Below, one piece after another: positions 25,047 through 40,465 of a stretch of 64,000 nucleotides of DNA. The notes beneath the pieces are model-generated. The model was not told where the DNA came from and made no database searches. It saw only the letters and a list, made by a program, of their open reading frames with translations. The position numbers were made by a program, and so were the translations under genes. The DNA lies in assembly GCF_901827175.1 (NCBI RefSeq), contig NZ_LR594662.1, positions 496,001 to 560,000 of the forward strand, written 5' to 3'. Position 1 is the stretch's first letter. The number at the start of each line of letters is the position of its first letter. This stretch comes from Variovorax sp. RA8 (lineage in GTDB: Bacteria; Pseudomonadota; Gammaproteobacteria; Burkholderiales; Burkholderiaceae_C).

Positions 25047-26224
25047 AGCACCACCTTGACCATCGGGTGCGCGGTCAGCGCGCGGTAGATTTCGTCCAGT
25101 TGCTCGCGGCTGGTGGCGGTCACGGTAATAGTCACGCCGAGGTAGTTGCCGGCCTTGCTGTTGCGCAGCTCGACGGTGGCGGCGTCGAAGCTCGGGTCGA
25201 ACTGCTCGGCGATCCGTGTGATCGCGTGCACGAAGCCGTCGGCCTTGGCGCCCATCACCTTGATCGGAAACTTCGAGGGGTACTCGATCAGAGACTCCTT
25301 GCGTGCGTCGACCGGGTCGCCGGAGGGGGTCTCGTGACCCCGTGCGCTGCGTTCCTTCGCGCGCCGGTAGCCGGCATCGATGGCCTGGAAGACAGGACCC
25401 GGGCGCCCCGTGCCGATGGCCTGTCCGTCGAGCGTGACGACCGGCAGCACCTCCTTGCTGGCGGAGGACAGCAGCAGCTCGTCGGCGCCGAAGACCTCGT
25501 CGCGCGCGATGCGGCGCAGCGAGAAGGGGATGCCGGCCTCGGCGCAGATGTGCTCGATCAGGCCGTACCGGATGCCCGCGAGCACCAGCTCGTCCTTGGG
25601 CGGCCCGCTCACCGCGCCGTCCTTCACGACCCAGACGTTGCTCGACGAGGCTTCGCTCAGCCAATCGCCGCGGAACATGATGGTCTCGGCCGCGCCGGCC
25701 TCCACGCTGATCTGGCGCGCCAGCACCGCGCCCAGCAGGCTGGTGCTCTTGATGTGCGCCTTCTGCCAGCGGAAGTCTTGCGCGCTGACGCAGGGCACGC
25801 CCGTGGCGCGCACCGCATCGGACACCGGCTTCATCGGGTTCAGCATCACGAACACGGTGGGCGCCAGGCCCTGGGGCATCGCATGCTCGCGCGGCGCGAC
25901 GCCGCGCGTGACCTGGATGTAGAGGGCCTGCACGCCCGCGCGCTGGTCGGCGGGGCTGGCCTCGACCAGGCGCATCACGATTGCACGCCACGCTTCATGG
26001 GTGAGCGGGTTGGCGATGCGCAACTCGGCCAGCGAGCGGTCCAGCCGCGCCATGTGCTCCTCGAAGCAGAAAGGCACGCCGCTGTAGACCGGTACCACTT
26101 CGTAGACGCCGTCGCCGAAGATGAAGCCGCGGTCGAGCACGCTGATCTTCGCGTCGCGCAGCGGCGTGTAGGCGCCATCGAGATAGCAGAGAGAATCGGG
26201 AAGGGCTTCGGCGATCGGGTGCAT
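25043..26224 (-). CDS. D-amino-acid transaminase fused to YbeD/DUF493 domain
   Basis: The 393-residue product has two parts. Residues 1 to about 290 are a class IV aminotransferase of the D-alanine transaminase group: [33 protein letters not shown], the PLP lysine in [14 protein letters not shown], and [10 protein letters not shown]. Residues about 300-393 are a complete YbeD/DUF493 domain ([16 protein letters not shown], then [20 protein letters not shown]). YbeD normally sits as a separate gene next to lipB. No stop and no usable start codon lie between the two parts, so the fusion appears real. The first domain should supply D-amino acids for peptidoglycan; the role of YbeD is unknown. Confidence 0.9.
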   Translation of the reverse strand: MHPIAEALPDSLCYLDGAYTPLRDAKISVLDRGFIFGDGVYEVVPVYSGVPFCFEEHMARLDRSLAELRIANPLTHEAWRAIVMRLVEASPADQRAGVQALYIQVTRGVAPREHAMPQGLAPTVFVMLNPMKPVSDAVRATGVPCVSAQDFRWQKAHIKSTSLLGAVLARQISVEAGAAETIMFRGDWLSEASSSNVWVVKDGAVSGPPKDELVLAGIRYGLIEHICAEAGIPFSLRRIARDEVFGADELLLSSASKEVLPVVTLDGQAIGTGRPGPVFQAIDAGYRRAKERSARGHETPSGDPVDARKESLIEYPSKFPIKVMGAKADGFVHAITRIAEQFDPSFDAATVELRNSKAGNYLGVTITVTATSREQLDEIYRALTAHPMVKVVL

Positions 26225-26342
26225 GAGGAATTATGGTGGGGGCGGCGCCGCGCTTTCCAATGCCGACCCGGGCGCCCGCATGGCCGGCAAGGGCGTTGCC
26301 AAACCTGACGGGAAGCTGGCGGGGGGGCTGTGGGTTTCTACT

Positions 26343-26348
26343 TATAAT
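26343..26348 (+). promoter_or_regulatory. candidate -10 element of the atp operon
   Basis: A perfect TATAAT lies 48 bases before the atpI start in the 171-base gap between the divergent transaminase gene and atpI. The bases 17 upstream are a G-rich run (GGGGGGG at 26321-26327) with no good -35 match, so only the -10 is proposed. The remaining gap shows no other clear element. Confidence 0.45.
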
Positions 26349-26395
26349 CAGCGGCTTTGTAGAAATTCTGGGTCGTCATCCGGGCTTCATTCAAG

Positions 26396-26887
26396 ATGAA
26401 AACAATCGCCCGCGATGTGGATGTCCGTGAGGACGGGCAAGACCCGGAAGCCGACTTCAAGCCGCTGACTGCCGAGGAGGCCCAGCGGTTGCGCGAGCGA
26501 AAGCCGTTGATCTCGCCATGGCGCGTGATTGCGGTCCAGGTCGCGGCGGGGCTGCTGGTGGCGTTGGCCGCCTGGGGCTTGTCGGGGAGGCAGAATTTGG
26601 GGTGGTCCGCCGGATACGGCGCACTCGCGGTGGTGATTCCTTCCGCGGTGTTCGCAAGAGGACTGACCGGGAGGTTTTCTTCGCTGAATGCGGGCACCGC
26701 GGTGCTCGGATTCTTCTTGTGGGAAATGGTCAAGCTGGTCTTGTCGGTGGCGATGCTGCTCGCCGCCCCGAGACTGATAGTGGCGCTGAGCTGGCCGGCG
26801 ATGCTGGTGGGCTTGGTGGTGACAATGAAGGCGGCGTGGGTGGCGGTGATGCTGGCGCCCAAACGCCCAAAACTTAAAGACGAGTAA
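26396..26887 (+). CDS. atpI: ATP synthase subunit I
   Basis: The 163-residue protein is the small membrane protein that precedes the F1Fo ATP synthase genes and assists assembly of the c-ring. It has a polar N-terminus of about 40 residues and four hydrophobic helices (VIAVQVAAGLLVALAAWGL; GALAVVIPSAVFARGL; FFLWEMVKLVLSVAMLL; WPAMLVGLVVTMKAAWVAVML). The identification rests on size, topology and position 3 bases before atpB. Sequence is poorly conserved in this family. Confidence 0.88.
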   Translation: MKTIARDVDVREDGQDPEADFKPLTAEEAQRLRERKPLISPWRVIAVQVAAGLLVALAAWGLSGRQNLGWSAGYGALAVVIPSAVFARGLTGRFSSLNAGTAVLGFFLWEMVKLVLSVAMLLAAPRLIVALSWPAMLVGLVVTMKAAWVAVMLAPKRPKLKDE

Positions 26888-26890
26888 CGG

Positions 26891-28086
<1,196 letters not shown>

Positions 28087-28173
28087 TCGAGCGCAAGCTT
28101 CTCGTCGAAACCGCGCGTGCTTCTTTTTCATGAAGGACGGCGCTGGATTTCAATCTCAAAGAGAGGGTGAAAA

Positions 28174-28644
28174 GTGAGCATTACCGGTACCCTGATCGTC
28201 CAGATGATCGTGTTCCTGATCCTGGTCGGGTTCACGATGAAGTTCGTGTGGCCGCCGATCGCCAAGGCGCTGGATGACCGTGCCCAGAAGATCGCGGAAG
28301 GCCTGGCTGCGGCCGACAAGGCCAAGGTCGCGCTGTCCGAGGCGGACAAGCGGGTGGAAGTCGAGCTGGGCAAGGCGCGCAACGAGTCCGCGCAACGCCT
28401 GGCCGATGCCGAACGTCGTGCGCAGGCCATCGTTGAAGAGGCCAAGGCCCGCGCCACGGAAGAAGGCAACAAGATCGTGGCGGCCGCCCGCGCCGAAGCC
28501 GAGCAACAGGCCGTGAAGGCGCGCGAGGCGCTGCGCGAGCAGGTGGCCGTGCTGGCCGTCAAGGGCGCCGAGCAGATCCTGCGCAAGGAAGTGAATCCGG
28601 CCGTACACGCCGATCTGCTTTCGCGTCTGCAGACCGAACTCTGA
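28174..28644 (+). CDS. atpF: ATP synthase subunit b
   Basis: Subunit b is the peripheral stalk of the enzyme. The 156-residue protein has one N-terminal membrane helix ([23 protein letters not shown]) and a long charged coiled coil rich in Ala, Glu, Lys and Arg. It starts with GTG, with AGAGGGTGAAAA upstream. It lies 87 bases after atpE, the largest gap in the operon after that before atpE, and 9 bases before atpH. Confidence 0.97.
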   Translation: MSITGTLIVQMIVFLILVGFTMKFVWPPIAKALDDRAQKIAEGLAAADKAKVALSEADKRVEVELGKARNESAQRLADAERRAQAIVEEAKARATEEGNKIVAAARAEAEQQAVKAREALREQVAVLAVKGAEQILRKEVNPAVHADLLSRLQTEL

Positions 28645-28653
28645 AACGACGCC

Positions 28654-29184
28654 ATGGCTGAACTCGCCACCATTGCACGCCCCTATGCCGAAGCGCTGTT
28701 CAAGGCGTCTTCGTCGGATCTTGCCGGCGCCGGCGCTTGGCTCGAGAGAGTGGCGGCCATCGCCGCCAATCCCGAGCTGCAGCAGTTCGCCGACAACCCC
28801 AAGGCCACGCCCGAGCAGGTGCTGGGCGTGATTGCCGGCGCCAACGGTGCCGCGCTCCCCCCCGCCGCCAACAACTTCCTGATGGCCCTGCTCGAAAACG
28901 GCCGCTTCACGGCGCTACCGGAGATCGCCAGGCAGTTCCGGGCGTTGGCGAATGCACAGAGCGGCTCGTCCGATGCGGTGGTGTTCAGCGCCTTCCCCAT
29001 CGACGCCGCGGCGCTCAACGGCGTGGCCACCGCGCTCGAGAAGCGCTTCGGCCGCAAGCTGCAGCTCACCGTCGAACAGGATCCGTCCCTGATCGGCGGC
29101 ATCCGCGTGGTGGTGGGTGACGAGGTGCTCGACACCTCCGTCAAGGCGCGCCTCGAACAAATGAAAGTTGCGCTGGCAGCCTGA
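28654..29184 (+). CDS. atpH: ATP synthase subunit delta
   Basis: Subunit delta links the peripheral stalk to the top of F1. At 176 residues it is of normal length. The N-terminal [15 protein letters not shown] and the C-terminal [33 protein letters not shown] are the family hallmarks. It lies between atpF and atpA in standard order. Confidence 0.97.
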   Translation: MAELATIARPYAEALFKASSSDLAGAGAWLERVAAIAANPELQQFADNPKATPEQVLGVIAGANGAALPPAANNFLMALLENGRFTALPEIARQFRALANAQSGSSDAVVFSAFPIDAAALNGVATALEKRFGRKLQLTVEQDPSLIGGIRVVVGDEVLDTSVKARLEQMKVALAA

Positions 29185-29220
29185 GGCCGCCAGCCCCCTT
29201 AACGAAAGAAGGAAAGAGTC

Positions 29221-30774
<1,554 letters not shown>

Positions 30775-30795
30775 TCGACCCAAGGAGTAGTCTCA

Positions 30796-33133
<2,338 letters not shown>

Positions 33134-33154
33134 AGCGGCTGCATAGGAATCCAG

Positions 33155-33574
33155 ATGGCAAACACCATTCACGTCGACGTGGTCAGCGCCGAGGAGTCCA
33201 TCTTCTCGGGCGAGGCCAAGTTCGTCGCGCTGCCGGGTGAAGCCGGCGAGCTCGGCATCTATCCGCGCCATACGCCGCTGATCACGCGCATCCGCCCGGG
33301 TGCCGTGCGCATCGAGACGGCCGACGGCGGCGAGGAATTCGTCTTCGTGGCCGGCGGCATCCTGGAAGTGCAGCCCCATATCGTCACCGTACTGTCCGAC
33401 ACCGCGATCCGCGGCAAGGACCTCGACGAGGAGAAGGCGAAAAAGTCCAAGGCCGCCGCAGAGGAAGCGCTGAAAAACGCCAAGAGCGACATCGACATCG
33501 CGCTGGCCCAGTCGGAGCTGGCCGTGATGGCCGCCCAGATCGCCGCCTTGCGCAAGTACCGCCAAAAGAAATAG
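33155..33574 (+). CDS. atpC: ATP synthase subunit epsilon
   Basis: Subunit epsilon couples rotation to catalysis and can inhibit hydrolysis. The 139-residue protein has the N-terminal beta-sandwich ([30 protein letters not shown]) and a C-terminal helical hairpin with [17 protein letters not shown]. It is the last gene of the operon and is followed by a hairpin. Confidence 0.98.
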   Translation: MANTIHVDVVSAEESIFSGEAKFVALPGEAGELGIYPRHTPLITRIRPGAVRIETADGGEEFVFVAGGILEVQPHIVTVLSDTAIRGKDLDEEKAKKSKAAAEEALKNAKSDIDIALAQSELAVMAAQIAALRKYRQKK

Positions 33575-33628
33575 CCGGGGCAGCGCCAGCGGCCCGGCAA
33601 AGCCGGTTCCGCGGAGTGCCAACTGCGC

Positions 33629-33658
33629 CAAGGCCGCCTTCGGGCGGCCTTGTGCTTT
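33629..33658 (+). terminator. terminator of the atp operon
   Basis: A perfect 10-bp stem (CAAGGCCGCC with GGCGGCCTTG) closes on a TTCG tetraloop 54 bases after atpC. The tail TGCTTTG is only weakly T-rich, so termination may be partial. Position at the end of a nine-gene operon supports the call. Confidence 0.72.
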
Positions 33659-33673
33659 GAGCTGCGCCCTTAC

Positions 33674-33710
33674 TTCGGTCTTGATCAGGCCGAAGTTCAA
33701 TCTTGTTCGG
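33674..33710. promoter_or_regulatory. candidate operator of the ROK regulator
   Basis: TTCGG (33674), CCGAA (33690) and TTCGG (33706) alternate in orientation with a constant 16-base step in the 136-base gap before the ROK gene. Overlapping inverted repeats of this sort can be an autoregulatory operator. The rest of the gap from 33575 holds only the atp terminator. Confidence 0.35.
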
Positions 33711-33790
33711 CTGAAGCCCAGCGCCTAGTATTCGCCTTCGGTTGGGGCCCCCTGCTGCCTCGGCCGAAGACGAATAACGGAGACAGACGC

Positions 33791-34993
33791 GTGGCACCCT
33801 GGAACGGCCTCACCGCCGACGAGATGGCGCTGCTGGAAACGACCTTCTGGTCGGCCGGCGGCTCGCGTCATGCCATGGCGGAGCGGCTCGGCTTCTCCAA
33901 GAGCAAGGCCAACGCGCTGATCGCCGGGCTGGTCGACCAGGGCCTGCTGGCCGAGGCGGGCCTGCAGCGCTCCTCGGGCGGGCGCCGCGCCGAGAACCTC
34001 CAGTTGCACGAGGGCCTGGGCGTGCTGGTCGGCGTAGACATCGGCGCCACCAGCCTTGACGTCGCCGTGCTTCGGCCCGACCTGAGTGTGTTGGCCCAGC
34101 ATGCAGAGGCGGCCGACGTGCGCGAAGGCCCCGGCGCCGTCCTGGCCCGGGTCTGCGTGCTGATGCGCGAGCTGCTCGGCCGCTGCGGCTTCGGACCGAA
34201 GCAGGTGATCGGCATCGGCATCGGTGTGCCTGGCCCCGTCAACTTCGAGATCGGCCAGCTCGTGAACCCGCCGCTGATGCCCGCCTGGGACAGCTTCTCG
34301 ATCCGCGACTATCTGCGCGAGGACTACTCAGCCCCGGTCTTCGTCGACAACGACGTGAACCTGATGGCGCTCGGCGAGCTCTGGCGCCTGAAACGCTCGC
34401 TGTCCAACTTCCTCGTCATCAAGATCGGCACCGGCATCGGCTGCGGTATCGTCTGCCACGGCGAGGTGTACCGCGGCGCGGCCGGCTCGGCGGGCGACGT
34501 GGGCCACATCTGCGTCGACCAGGAAGGTCCGCTGTGCCATTGCGGCAACCTGGGCTGCGTCGAGGCGATGGCGGCCGGCCCGGCCATCACACGCATGGCC
34601 GTGCACGCGGCGGAAGCGGGGGAAAGCCGCGCGCTGGCCGAGCGGCTGCGCGCGCAGGGCCGCATCGACGCGGTCGACGTGGGCCAGGCCAGCCGCGCCG
34701 GCGACGCGGCCGCCAATGCCATCGTGCAGCGGGCGGGCCAACTGATCGGGCAGATGCTGGCCTCCATCGTCAACTTCTTCAATCCCTCGCATGTGTTCAT
34801 CGGCGGCGGCATCACCCGCATCGGGCCGCTGTTCCTGGCGGCGCTTCGCCAGAGCGTCTACCACCGCTCGCTGGCGCTCTCGACGCGGCACCTGGAGATC
34901 CAGTACACGCCGCTGGGTGCCCAGGCCGGGCTGGTCGGCGCGGGCGTGCTGGCGATGCACGAGACGCTCAAGGTCAGAGGGGTGGCGCCATGA
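33791..34993 (+). CDS. ROK family transcriptional regulator
   Basis: The 400-residue protein has an N-terminal helix-turn-helix (GSRHAMAERLGFSKSKANALIAGLVDQGLL) and a sugar-kinase-like ROK domain. The ROK signature with zinc ligands is CHCGNLGCVE, and GVDIGATSLDVAV is the phosphate-binding motif. Members such as Mlc, NagC and XylR repress sugar genes and respond to a sugar or sugar phosphate. It starts with GTG eight bases after GGAG, and its stop overlaps the start of the ABC ATPase gene (ATGA). It is the likely regulator of the transport cluster. Confidence 0.93.
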   Translation: MAPWNGLTADEMALLETTFWSAGGSRHAMAERLGFSKSKANALIAGLVDQGLLAEAGLQRSSGGRRAENLQLHEGLGVLVGVDIGATSLDVAVLRPDLSVLAQHAEAADVREGPGAVLARVCVLMRELLGRCGFGPKQVIGIGIGVPGPVNFEIGQLVNPPLMPAWDSFSIRDYLREDYSAPVFVDNDVNLMALGELWRLKRSLSNFLVIKIGTGIGCGIVCHGEVYRGAAGSAGDVGHICVDQEGPLCHCGNLGCVEAMAAGPAITRMAVHAAEAGESRALAERLRAQGRIDAVDVGQASRAGDAAANAIVQRAGQLIGQMLASIVNFFNPSHVFIGGGITRIGPLFLAALRQSVYHRSLALSTRHLEIQYTPLGAQAGLVGAGVLAMHETLKVRGVAP

Positions 34994-36510
34994 CGCAGCA
35001 GCACTCGCCCAAGCGCAGCGTCGCCGTCGAGTTCGAGCAGGTGGTGAAGGCCTTCGGGCCGGTGCAGGTGCTGCACGGCGTGAGCTTTTCGCTCGAGCCC
35101 GGGCGCGTCTATGGCCTGCTGGGCGAGAACGGCGCCGGCAAGTCCACGCTGATGAAGATCCTGGCCGGCTACGAGCCGATCACGGGTGGTACGGTGCGCG
35201 TCAACGGCGAGCCGCAGCAGTTCGCCAGCTCGCGCGAGGCCGAGGCGCTGGGGATCGTGCTGATCCACCAGGAGTTCAACCTGGCCGAGGAACTGAGCGT
35301 GGCGCAGAACATCTTTCTCGGCCACGAAAAGAAGAAGGGCTGGCTGCTCGACGACGCCGCCATGGAGCGCGACGCCGCGGCAGCGCTCGCGCAGGTGGGG
35401 CTGAAGGTCGACCCACGCACCAAGGTACGCCGCTTGATCGTGGCCGAGAAGCAGCTGGTCGAGATCGCCAAGGCGGTCTCGCGCCATGCCCGCCTGCTGG
35501 TGATGGACGAGCCCACCGCCACGCTCACGCCCGGCGAGACCGAGCGGCTGTTCCGCCTCATCGCGCAGCTGCGCGACGACGGCGTGACCATTGTCTACAT
35601 CTCGCACAAGCTCGACGAGGTCGAGCGTGTGACCGACGAGGTGATCGTGATGCGCGACGGCCGCTTCGTCACGCGCGCCCCTACCGCGGAACTCACGCGC
35701 CACCAGATGGCCAACCTGATGGTGGGCCGCGAACTGGCCGACCTCTACCCGCCGCGCGATCCGGTCGCGGCGGAGCCGGCGCCGGCCTTGCGGGTGCGCG
35801 ATTTCAGCGTGCCCGGCTGGGCCGACAAGGCCAGCTTCGAGGTCCGCCCCGGTGAGATCCTCGGCTTCGCCGGCCTGGTGGGCGCCGGTCGCACGGAGCT
35901 TTTCGAGGGCCTGATGGGCCTTCGACCCGGAAGCGGCCAGGTCGAGATCGGCGGCAAGCCCGTGCTGTTGCGCAACCCGCGCGATGCCGCGCGCCATGGC
36001 CTCACCTACCTCAGCGAGGACCGCAAGGGCAAGGGCCTGCATGTGCACCTGGGCCTGCGCCAGAACCTCACGCTGATGGCGCTGGAGCGCTATGCCCGGC
36101 CCTGGCTCAAGCCCGAGGCCGAGCGCGCGGCGCTCGCCGCGGCGGTGAAGGACTTCGGCATCCGCACCGGCGACCTCGACGCGCGCGCCTCCTCGCTCTC
36201 GGGCGGCAACCAGCAGAAGCTCGCGCTGGCCAAGGTGCTGCAGCCGAAGCCCAGGGTGGTGGTGCTCGACGAGCCCACGCGCGGCGTCGACGTCGGCGCC
36301 AAGCGCGACATCTATTTCTTGATCCAGCGGCTGGCTCGCGAGGGGCTGGCCGTGATCGTCGTCTCTTCCGAGCTGATGGAGCTGATCGGCCTGTGCCACC
36401 GCGTCGCGGTGATGCGTGCAGGCCGGCTCGTCGCCACGCTGGACGCGAACCAACTGACCGAAGAGGAACTCATCGCCCATGCCACCGGAACCGCAGCAAG
36501 CCACGCCTGA
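34990..36510 (+). CDS. sugar ABC transporter ATPase, double ABC domain
   Basis: The 506-residue protein is a duplicated ABC ATPase like RbsA, XylG and MglA. The first domain has Walker [10 protein letters not shown] and Walker [12 protein letters not shown], with a degenerate signature. The second has [15 protein letters not shown] and [13 protein letters not shown]; as in the family its Walker A (GLVGAGRTE) is degenerate. It powers sugar import with the permease that overlaps its 3' end by 32 bases. Confidence 0.96.
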   Translation: MTQQHSPKRSVAVEFEQVVKAFGPVQVLHGVSFSLEPGRVYGLLGENGAGKSTLMKILAGYEPITGGTVRVNGEPQQFASSREAEALGIVLIHQEFNLAEELSVAQNIFLGHEKKKGWLLDDAAMERDAAAALAQVGLKVDPRTKVRRLIVAEKQLVEIAKAVSRHARLLVMDEPTATLTPGETERLFRLIAQLRDDGVTIVYISHKLDEVERVTDEVIVMRDGRFVTRAPTAELTRHQMANLMVGRELADLYPPRDPVAAEPAPALRVRDFSVPGWADKASFEVRPGEILGFAGLVGAGRTELFEGLMGLRPGSGQVEIGGKPVLLRNPRDAARHGLTYLSEDRKGKGLHVHLGLRQNLTLMALERYARPWLKPEAERAALAAAVKDFGIRTGDLDARASSLSGGNQQKLALAKVLQPKPRVVVLDEPTRGVDVGAKRDIYFLIQRLAREGLAVIVVSSELMELIGLCHRVAVMRAGRLVATLDANQLTEEELIAHATGTAASHA

Positions 36511-37504
36511 AGCCGCGGGCGCCATGCACCGCAGCGAATCCAAGCCGCGCTGGACCGAGCACCTGCACGGCCTCGGCCCCGTCATCGGCCTGGTACTGCT
36601 GTGCATCGCCGGCACGCTGCTCAACGGCGACTTCGCCACCGTCGACAACGCCATGAACGTGCTCACCCGCACCGCCTTCATCGGCATCATCGCCGTAGGC
36701 ATGTGTTTCGTGATCATCTCGGGCGGCATCGATCTCTCGGTGGGCTCGATGGCCGCGCTGATTGCGGGCTGCGTGATCATGTTCATCAACGCGATGGGGC
36801 CGGCACTCGGCTCGCCGCTGCTGGCAGTGGTGCTGGGCGCCGTGCTCGCGGTGGGGCTCGGCGCGGTCTTCGGGCTGGCGCACGGACTGCTGATCACCAA
36901 GGGGCGCATCGAGCCCTTCATCGTCACGCTCGGAACGCTGGGCATCTTCCGCGCCTATTTGACCTACTTCGCCGACGGTGGCGCGCTCACGCTGGACAAC
37001 GAGCTGTCCGACCTCTATGCGCCGGTCTATTACGCGAGCCTGCTCGGCATTCCCGTGCCTGTGTGGGTGTTCCTGGTCGTCGCGGTGATCGGCGGCCTGA
37101 TCCTCAACCGTACCGCCTATGGCCGCTACGTGCAGGCCATCGGGTCGAACGAGCAGGTCGCGCGCTACGCCGCCGTGGGTGTCGACGGCGTGAAGATCCT
37201 CACCTACATGCTGCTGGGCGTCTGCGTGGGCATCGCGACGCTGCTCTACGTGCCGCGGCTGGGTTCGGCCTCGCCCACCACGGGCCTCCTGTGGGAGCTG
37301 GAGGCGATCGCGGCAGTGATCGTCGGCGGCACCGCGCTCAAGGGCGGCGCGGGCAGCATCACCGGCACCGTGATCGGCGCCATCCTGCTCTCGGTCATCA
37401 GCAACATCCTCAACCTCACGAGCATCATCAGCGTGTACCTCAATGCCGCGGTGCAGGGCTTCGTGATCATCGTGGTCGCCTTCCTTCAGCGCGGGCGCCG
37501 CTAA
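36479..37504 (+). CDS. sugar ABC transporter permease, RbsC type
   Basis: The 341-residue membrane protein belongs to the BPD_transp_2 family (RbsC, XylH, MglC). It has multiple hydrophobic helices and the marks [33 protein letters not shown] and [27 protein letters not shown]. The start ATG at 36479 has GAGGAAC upstream inside the ATPase gene; ATG at 36524 is an alternative. It pairs with the ATPase before it and the binding protein after it. Confidence 0.95.
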   Translation: MPPEPQQATPEAAGAMHRSESKPRWTEHLHGLGPVIGLVLLCIAGTLLNGDFATVDNAMNVLTRTAFIGIIAVGMCFVIISGGIDLSVGSMAALIAGCVIMFINAMGPALGSPLLAVVLGAVLAVGLGAVFGLAHGLLITKGRIEPFIVTLGTLGIFRAYLTYFADGGALTLDNELSDLYAPVYYASLLGIPVPVWVFLVVAVIGGLILNRTAYGRYVQAIGSNEQVARYAAVGVDGVKILTYMLLGVCVGIATLLYVPRLGSASPTTGLLWELEAIAAVIVGGTALKGGAGSITGTVIGAILLSVISNILNLTSIISVYLNAAVQGFVIIVVAFLQRGRR

Positions 37505-37565
37505 ACCCTTCCCGAGAAGTCAAAGAATTTTTCCGACGACAGTTTTTTCAACAAGGAGACAGCAA

Positions 37566-38528
37566 ATGAATCCCATCACCCGACGCCTCGCACTCACCGC
37601 GGTTGCCGCCGCCGCGCTTGCCGCCGGTCCGGTCCTGGCCGCCGAGAAGGTGAGCCTCGGCGTCTCGATCCCGGCCGCGACGCACAGCTTCATGGGCGGC
37701 ATCAACTACTGGGCCAACCAGGCGAAGAAGGACCTGGAGAAGGAGCACAAGGATCTCAAGATCACGATCAAGACGGCGGCCAACGCGCCCGAGCAGGCCA
37801 ACCAGCTGCAGGACCTCTCGACGGTGACCAAGATCAACGCCCTGGTGATCTTCCCCTTCGAATCCGCCGCGCTCACCAAGCCGGTGGCCCAGGTCAAGGC
37901 CAAGGGCACCTACGTCACGGTGGTCGACCGCGGCCTGACAGACACCAGCGCGCAGGACGCCTACGTGGCCGGCGACAACACCGCCTTCGGCAAGATCCCG
38001 GCGGAGTACATCGCCAAGAAGCTGGGCGGCAAGGGCGACATCGTCGCGCTGCGCGGCATCGCCACCACGCTGGACAACGAGCGCATGGACGCCTTCAACG
38101 GCGTGCTGAAGAACTACCCCGACATCAAGCTGCTGGACGCCAAATACGCCAACTGGAACCGCGACGATGCCTTCAAGGTCACGCAGGACTACCTGACGCG
38201 CTTCAAGAAGATCGACGCCATCTGGGCGGCCGACGACGACATGGCCGTCGGCGTTCTCAAGGCCATCGAGCAGGCCAAGCGCGATGACATCAAGGTCATC
38301 TTCGGCGGTGCCGGTGCAAAGGGCATGGTCAAGACCATCCTCGACGGCAAGGACCCGCGCATCCAGGCCGACGTCAGCTACTCGCCCAAGTTCATCTACG
38401 ACGCCATCAAGCTCACGGCCGAGGCGCGCCTCAAGGGCGAGAAGTTGCCGGCGACGACGATCATTCCCTCGGTGCTGATCACCAAGGAAAACGCCAAGGA
38501 GTTCTATCACCCCAACTCTCCCTTCTGA
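37566..38528 (+). CDS. sugar ABC transporter substrate-binding protein
   Basis: The 320-residue periplasmic protein starts with a twin-arginine-like signal peptide ([21 protein letters not shown]). The rest is a type I periplasmic binding fold similar to Rbs[43 protein letters not shown] and [17 protein letters not shown]. The ligand is a sugar or polyol that cannot be named from sequence; the oxidoreductase just downstream makes a polyol such as an inositol one option. An AAGGAGACAGCAA ribosome site precedes the ATG. Confidence 0.94.
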   Translation: MNPITRRLALTAVAAAALAAGPVLAAEKVSLGVSIPAATHSFMGGINYWANQAKKDLEKEHKDLKITIKTAANAPEQANQLQDLSTVTKINALVIFPFESAALTKPVAQVKAKGTYVTVVDRGLTDTSAQDAYVAGDNTAFGKIPAEYIAKKLGGKGDIVALRGIATTLDNERMDAFNGVLKNYPDIKLLDAKYANWNRDDAFKVTQDYLTRFKKIDAIWAADDDMAVGVLKAIEQAKRDDIKVIFGGAGAKGMVKTILDGKDPRIQADVSYSPKFIYDAIKLTAEARLKGEKLPATTIIPSVLITKENAKEFYHPNSPF

Positions 38529-38535
38529 GGCCCCG

Positions 38536-39693
38536 ATGCCGGCGATACGCAAGCTGCGCTACGCCATGGTCGGCGGCGGGCGCGATGCCTTCATCGGCGC
38601 GGTGCACCGCAAGGCGATCGCGCTCGACGGGCAGGCCGAGCTGGTGGCCGGTGCGCTGTCGTCCAGCGCGGAGAAGGCGAAGGCCTCCGGGCGCGAGCTC
38701 TGGCTGGCCGACGACCGCAACCACGGCAACTGGCGAGCCCTGCTCGACGACGAGTTGAAGCGCCCCGAGGAAGAGCGCATCGACTTCGTCTCCATCGTCA
38801 CGCCCAACCACCTGCACTTCCCCGTGGCGCAGGCCTTTGTCGAGGCCGGCTTCCACGTGGTCTGCGACAAGCCGCTGGTACACACCGGCGCCCAGGCCGA
38901 TGCGCTGGTCGCGGCCGTGGCGCGGCAGGGCACTGTGTTCGCCGTGACCTACAACTACACCGGCTACCCGATGGTGCGCGAGGCGCGCGAGATGGCAAGG
39001 AACGGCCGGCTTGGCGAGATCCGCAAGGTGGTCGTCGAATACAACCAGGGCTGGCTCGCAACCCAGCTCGAGAAGGAAGGCAACAAGCAGGCGGCCTGGC
39101 GCAGCGACCCCGCGAAGAGCGGCGCGGCCGGCGCCATCGGTGACATCGGCTCGCATGCCGAGAACCTGGTCGCCACCGTGACGGGGCTCGAGATCGAAAG
39201 CCTCTGCGCCGACCTGAGCGCGCTGGTGCCGGGCCGCGCGCTCGACGACGACGGCAGCGTGCTGCTGCGCTTCCGCGGCGGGGCGCGCGGTGTGCTGATC
39301 GCATCGCAGGTCAACACCGGGCTGGAAAACGACCTGCGCCTGCGCGTCTCGGGCACGCTCGGCACGCTCGTCTGGCGTCAGGAGCAGCCCAGCGAGCTGC
39401 TGCACCTGCCCCACGACGGCCCGCGCCGCGTGCTGACGCGCGGCGCGCCATGGCTGGGCGAGTCGGCGCGGCGCGCGAGCCGGCTGCCCAGCGGGCATCC
39501 CGAGGGCTTCATCGAGGCCTTCGCCAACGTGTACGGCGGCGTCGTGGCCGATATTCGCGCGCGGCTCGCCGGCCGACAGGCCGATGCGCTGGAGGCCGAC
39601 TACCCGCGGGTGGAGGACGGCGCGCGCGGCGTGCGCTTCATCGAGCGCGTGGTAGCGTCGGCCGGGAGCGAGGTGAAGTGGACGGCGTGGTGA
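38536..39693 (+). CDS. Gfo/Idh/MocA family oxidoreductase
   Basis: The 385-residue protein has the N-terminal Rossmann fold ([21 protein letters not shown]), the EKP-type motif as CDKPLVHT, and the C-terminal substrate domain with [10 protein letters not shown]. Members oxidise sugars or polyols with NAD(P). It starts 7 bases after the binding protein gene and is probably the first catabolic step for the imported sugar. Its last 56 bases overlap the 3' end of the convergent deoxyribosyltransferase gene. Confidence 0.92.
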   Translation: MPAIRKLRYAMVGGGRDAFIGAVHRKAIALDGQAELVAGALSSSAEKAKASGRELWLADDRNHGNWRALLDDELKRPEEERIDFVSIVTPNHLHFPVAQAFVEAGFHVVCDKPLVHTGAQADALVAAVARQGTVFAVTYNYTGYPMVREAREMARNGRLGEIRKVVVEYNQGWLATQLEKEGNKQAAWRSDPAKSGAAGAIGDIGSHAENLVATVTGLEIESLCADLSALVPGRALDDDGSVLLRFRGGARGVLIASQVNTGLENDLRLRVSGTLGTLVWRQEQPSELLHLPHDGPRRVLTRGAPWLGESARRASRLPSGHPEGFIEAFANVYGGVVADIRARLAGRQADALEADYPRVEDGARGVRFIERVVASAGSEVKWTAW

Positions 39694-40243
39694 GCTGCGG
39701 ATCTGCAGGAAGCACCACCATCGCCAACCGCGCGAGGGCTGCTTCGGCCGTCGCCTCGATCGCCACGGAGCAGGCCAACATCAGGTTCAGCCGTTGGCCC
39801 AAGCCTTCCACCGTCACGCCGCTGTCGCGCTCACGCATGACGCCGCGTGCGTCCTGCGTGCATGCCATGGCCGCGCAGACCCGGCTCGCATAACTGCCCG
39901 CCGGCACGCCGTAGGCCACCACCGGCTTGCCCAGCGCCACCGCGAAGCCGACCTCGAACACGGTGCCAGAGTCCGGCTCGAGGCCGCGGAAGTCCATCAA
40001 GTTGGCAATCACGCCGTCGGCCTGCCGGATGAGGGCGATGTTGCCCTCGTAGATGCGGCGCGCCCGCTCGTCGTCGCTGCCCGCGAAGTCCGCGCCGAGG
40101 CCGCCGTCCGAGGGCTCGACGCCCTCCAGGCCCAGGTGCTCGCACGCGGCCTTCAGGTCCTGGTAGATCCTTTCGCAGTCATGAAAGAAGATGTCCGGCC
40201 CGGCGAGGTAGACGCGAGGCCGGGGAGGTCGGGGCTGTTGCAT
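39638..40243 (-). CDS. nucleoside 2-deoxyribosyltransferase
   Basis: The 201-residue protein belongs to PF05014. Conserved marks are [13 protein letters not shown] at the N-terminus, [18 protein letters not shown] and the segment with the catalytic glutamate, [22 protein letters not shown]. It cleaves or exchanges bases of deoxynucleosides in salvage. Family members are often about 150-160 residues; the extra C-terminal tail of about 35 residues lies over the convergent oxidoreductase gene and is low in conservation. The ATG at 40243 is chosen because it starts just before the fold. Confidence 0.88.
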   Translation of the reverse strand: MQQPRPPRPRVYLAGPDIFFHDCERIYQDLKAACEHLGLEGVEPSDGGLGADFAGSDDERARRIYEGNIALIRQADGVIANLMDFRGLEPDSGTVFEVGFAVALGKPVVAYGVPAGSYASRVCAAMACTQDARGVMRERDSGVTVEGLGQRLNLMLACSVAIEATAEAALARLAMVVLPADPQLTTPSTSPRSRPTLPRAR

Positions 40244-40304
40244 GGTCGCGTTCTTGGTCGCCGGGTCTCCACGGGGGCAGGCCTTGCATTGTCCGGCACG
40301 CGAA

Positions 40305-40318
40305 GGCGCACGTGCGCC
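40305..40318. promoter_or_regulatory. perfect 14-base palindrome in an intergenic gap
   Basis: GGCGCACGTGCGCC is a perfect inverted repeat in the 222-base gap between two divergent genes (40243 and 40466). It may be an operator. Nothing else in this gap stands out except the GGGGAGAGG ribosome site of the gene at 40466. Confidence 0.35.
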
Positions 40319-40465
40319 GAGGTTTCGTAGGCCCGGTCCCACAGCAGTAACGTCCCTGCACTGCCGAGCCGGGGCCGCAGCCGAAACCAGCATTCAGCAT
40401 CCGCACGTGGTCGCTGCCGCACCCGTGGCGCGCACGGACGGTGCTTCGATGTGAAGGGGAGAGGT

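Noticed and set aside
25067-26308. Plus-strand frame opposite the transaminase fusion gene
   Set aside because: Low-complexity shadow with no motifs; the minus strand carries a clear transaminase and YbeD domain.
26318-26330. G-rich run upstream of atpI as a regulatory G-quadruplex
   Set aside because: Only one long G run is present; four separated runs needed for a quadruplex are not seen.
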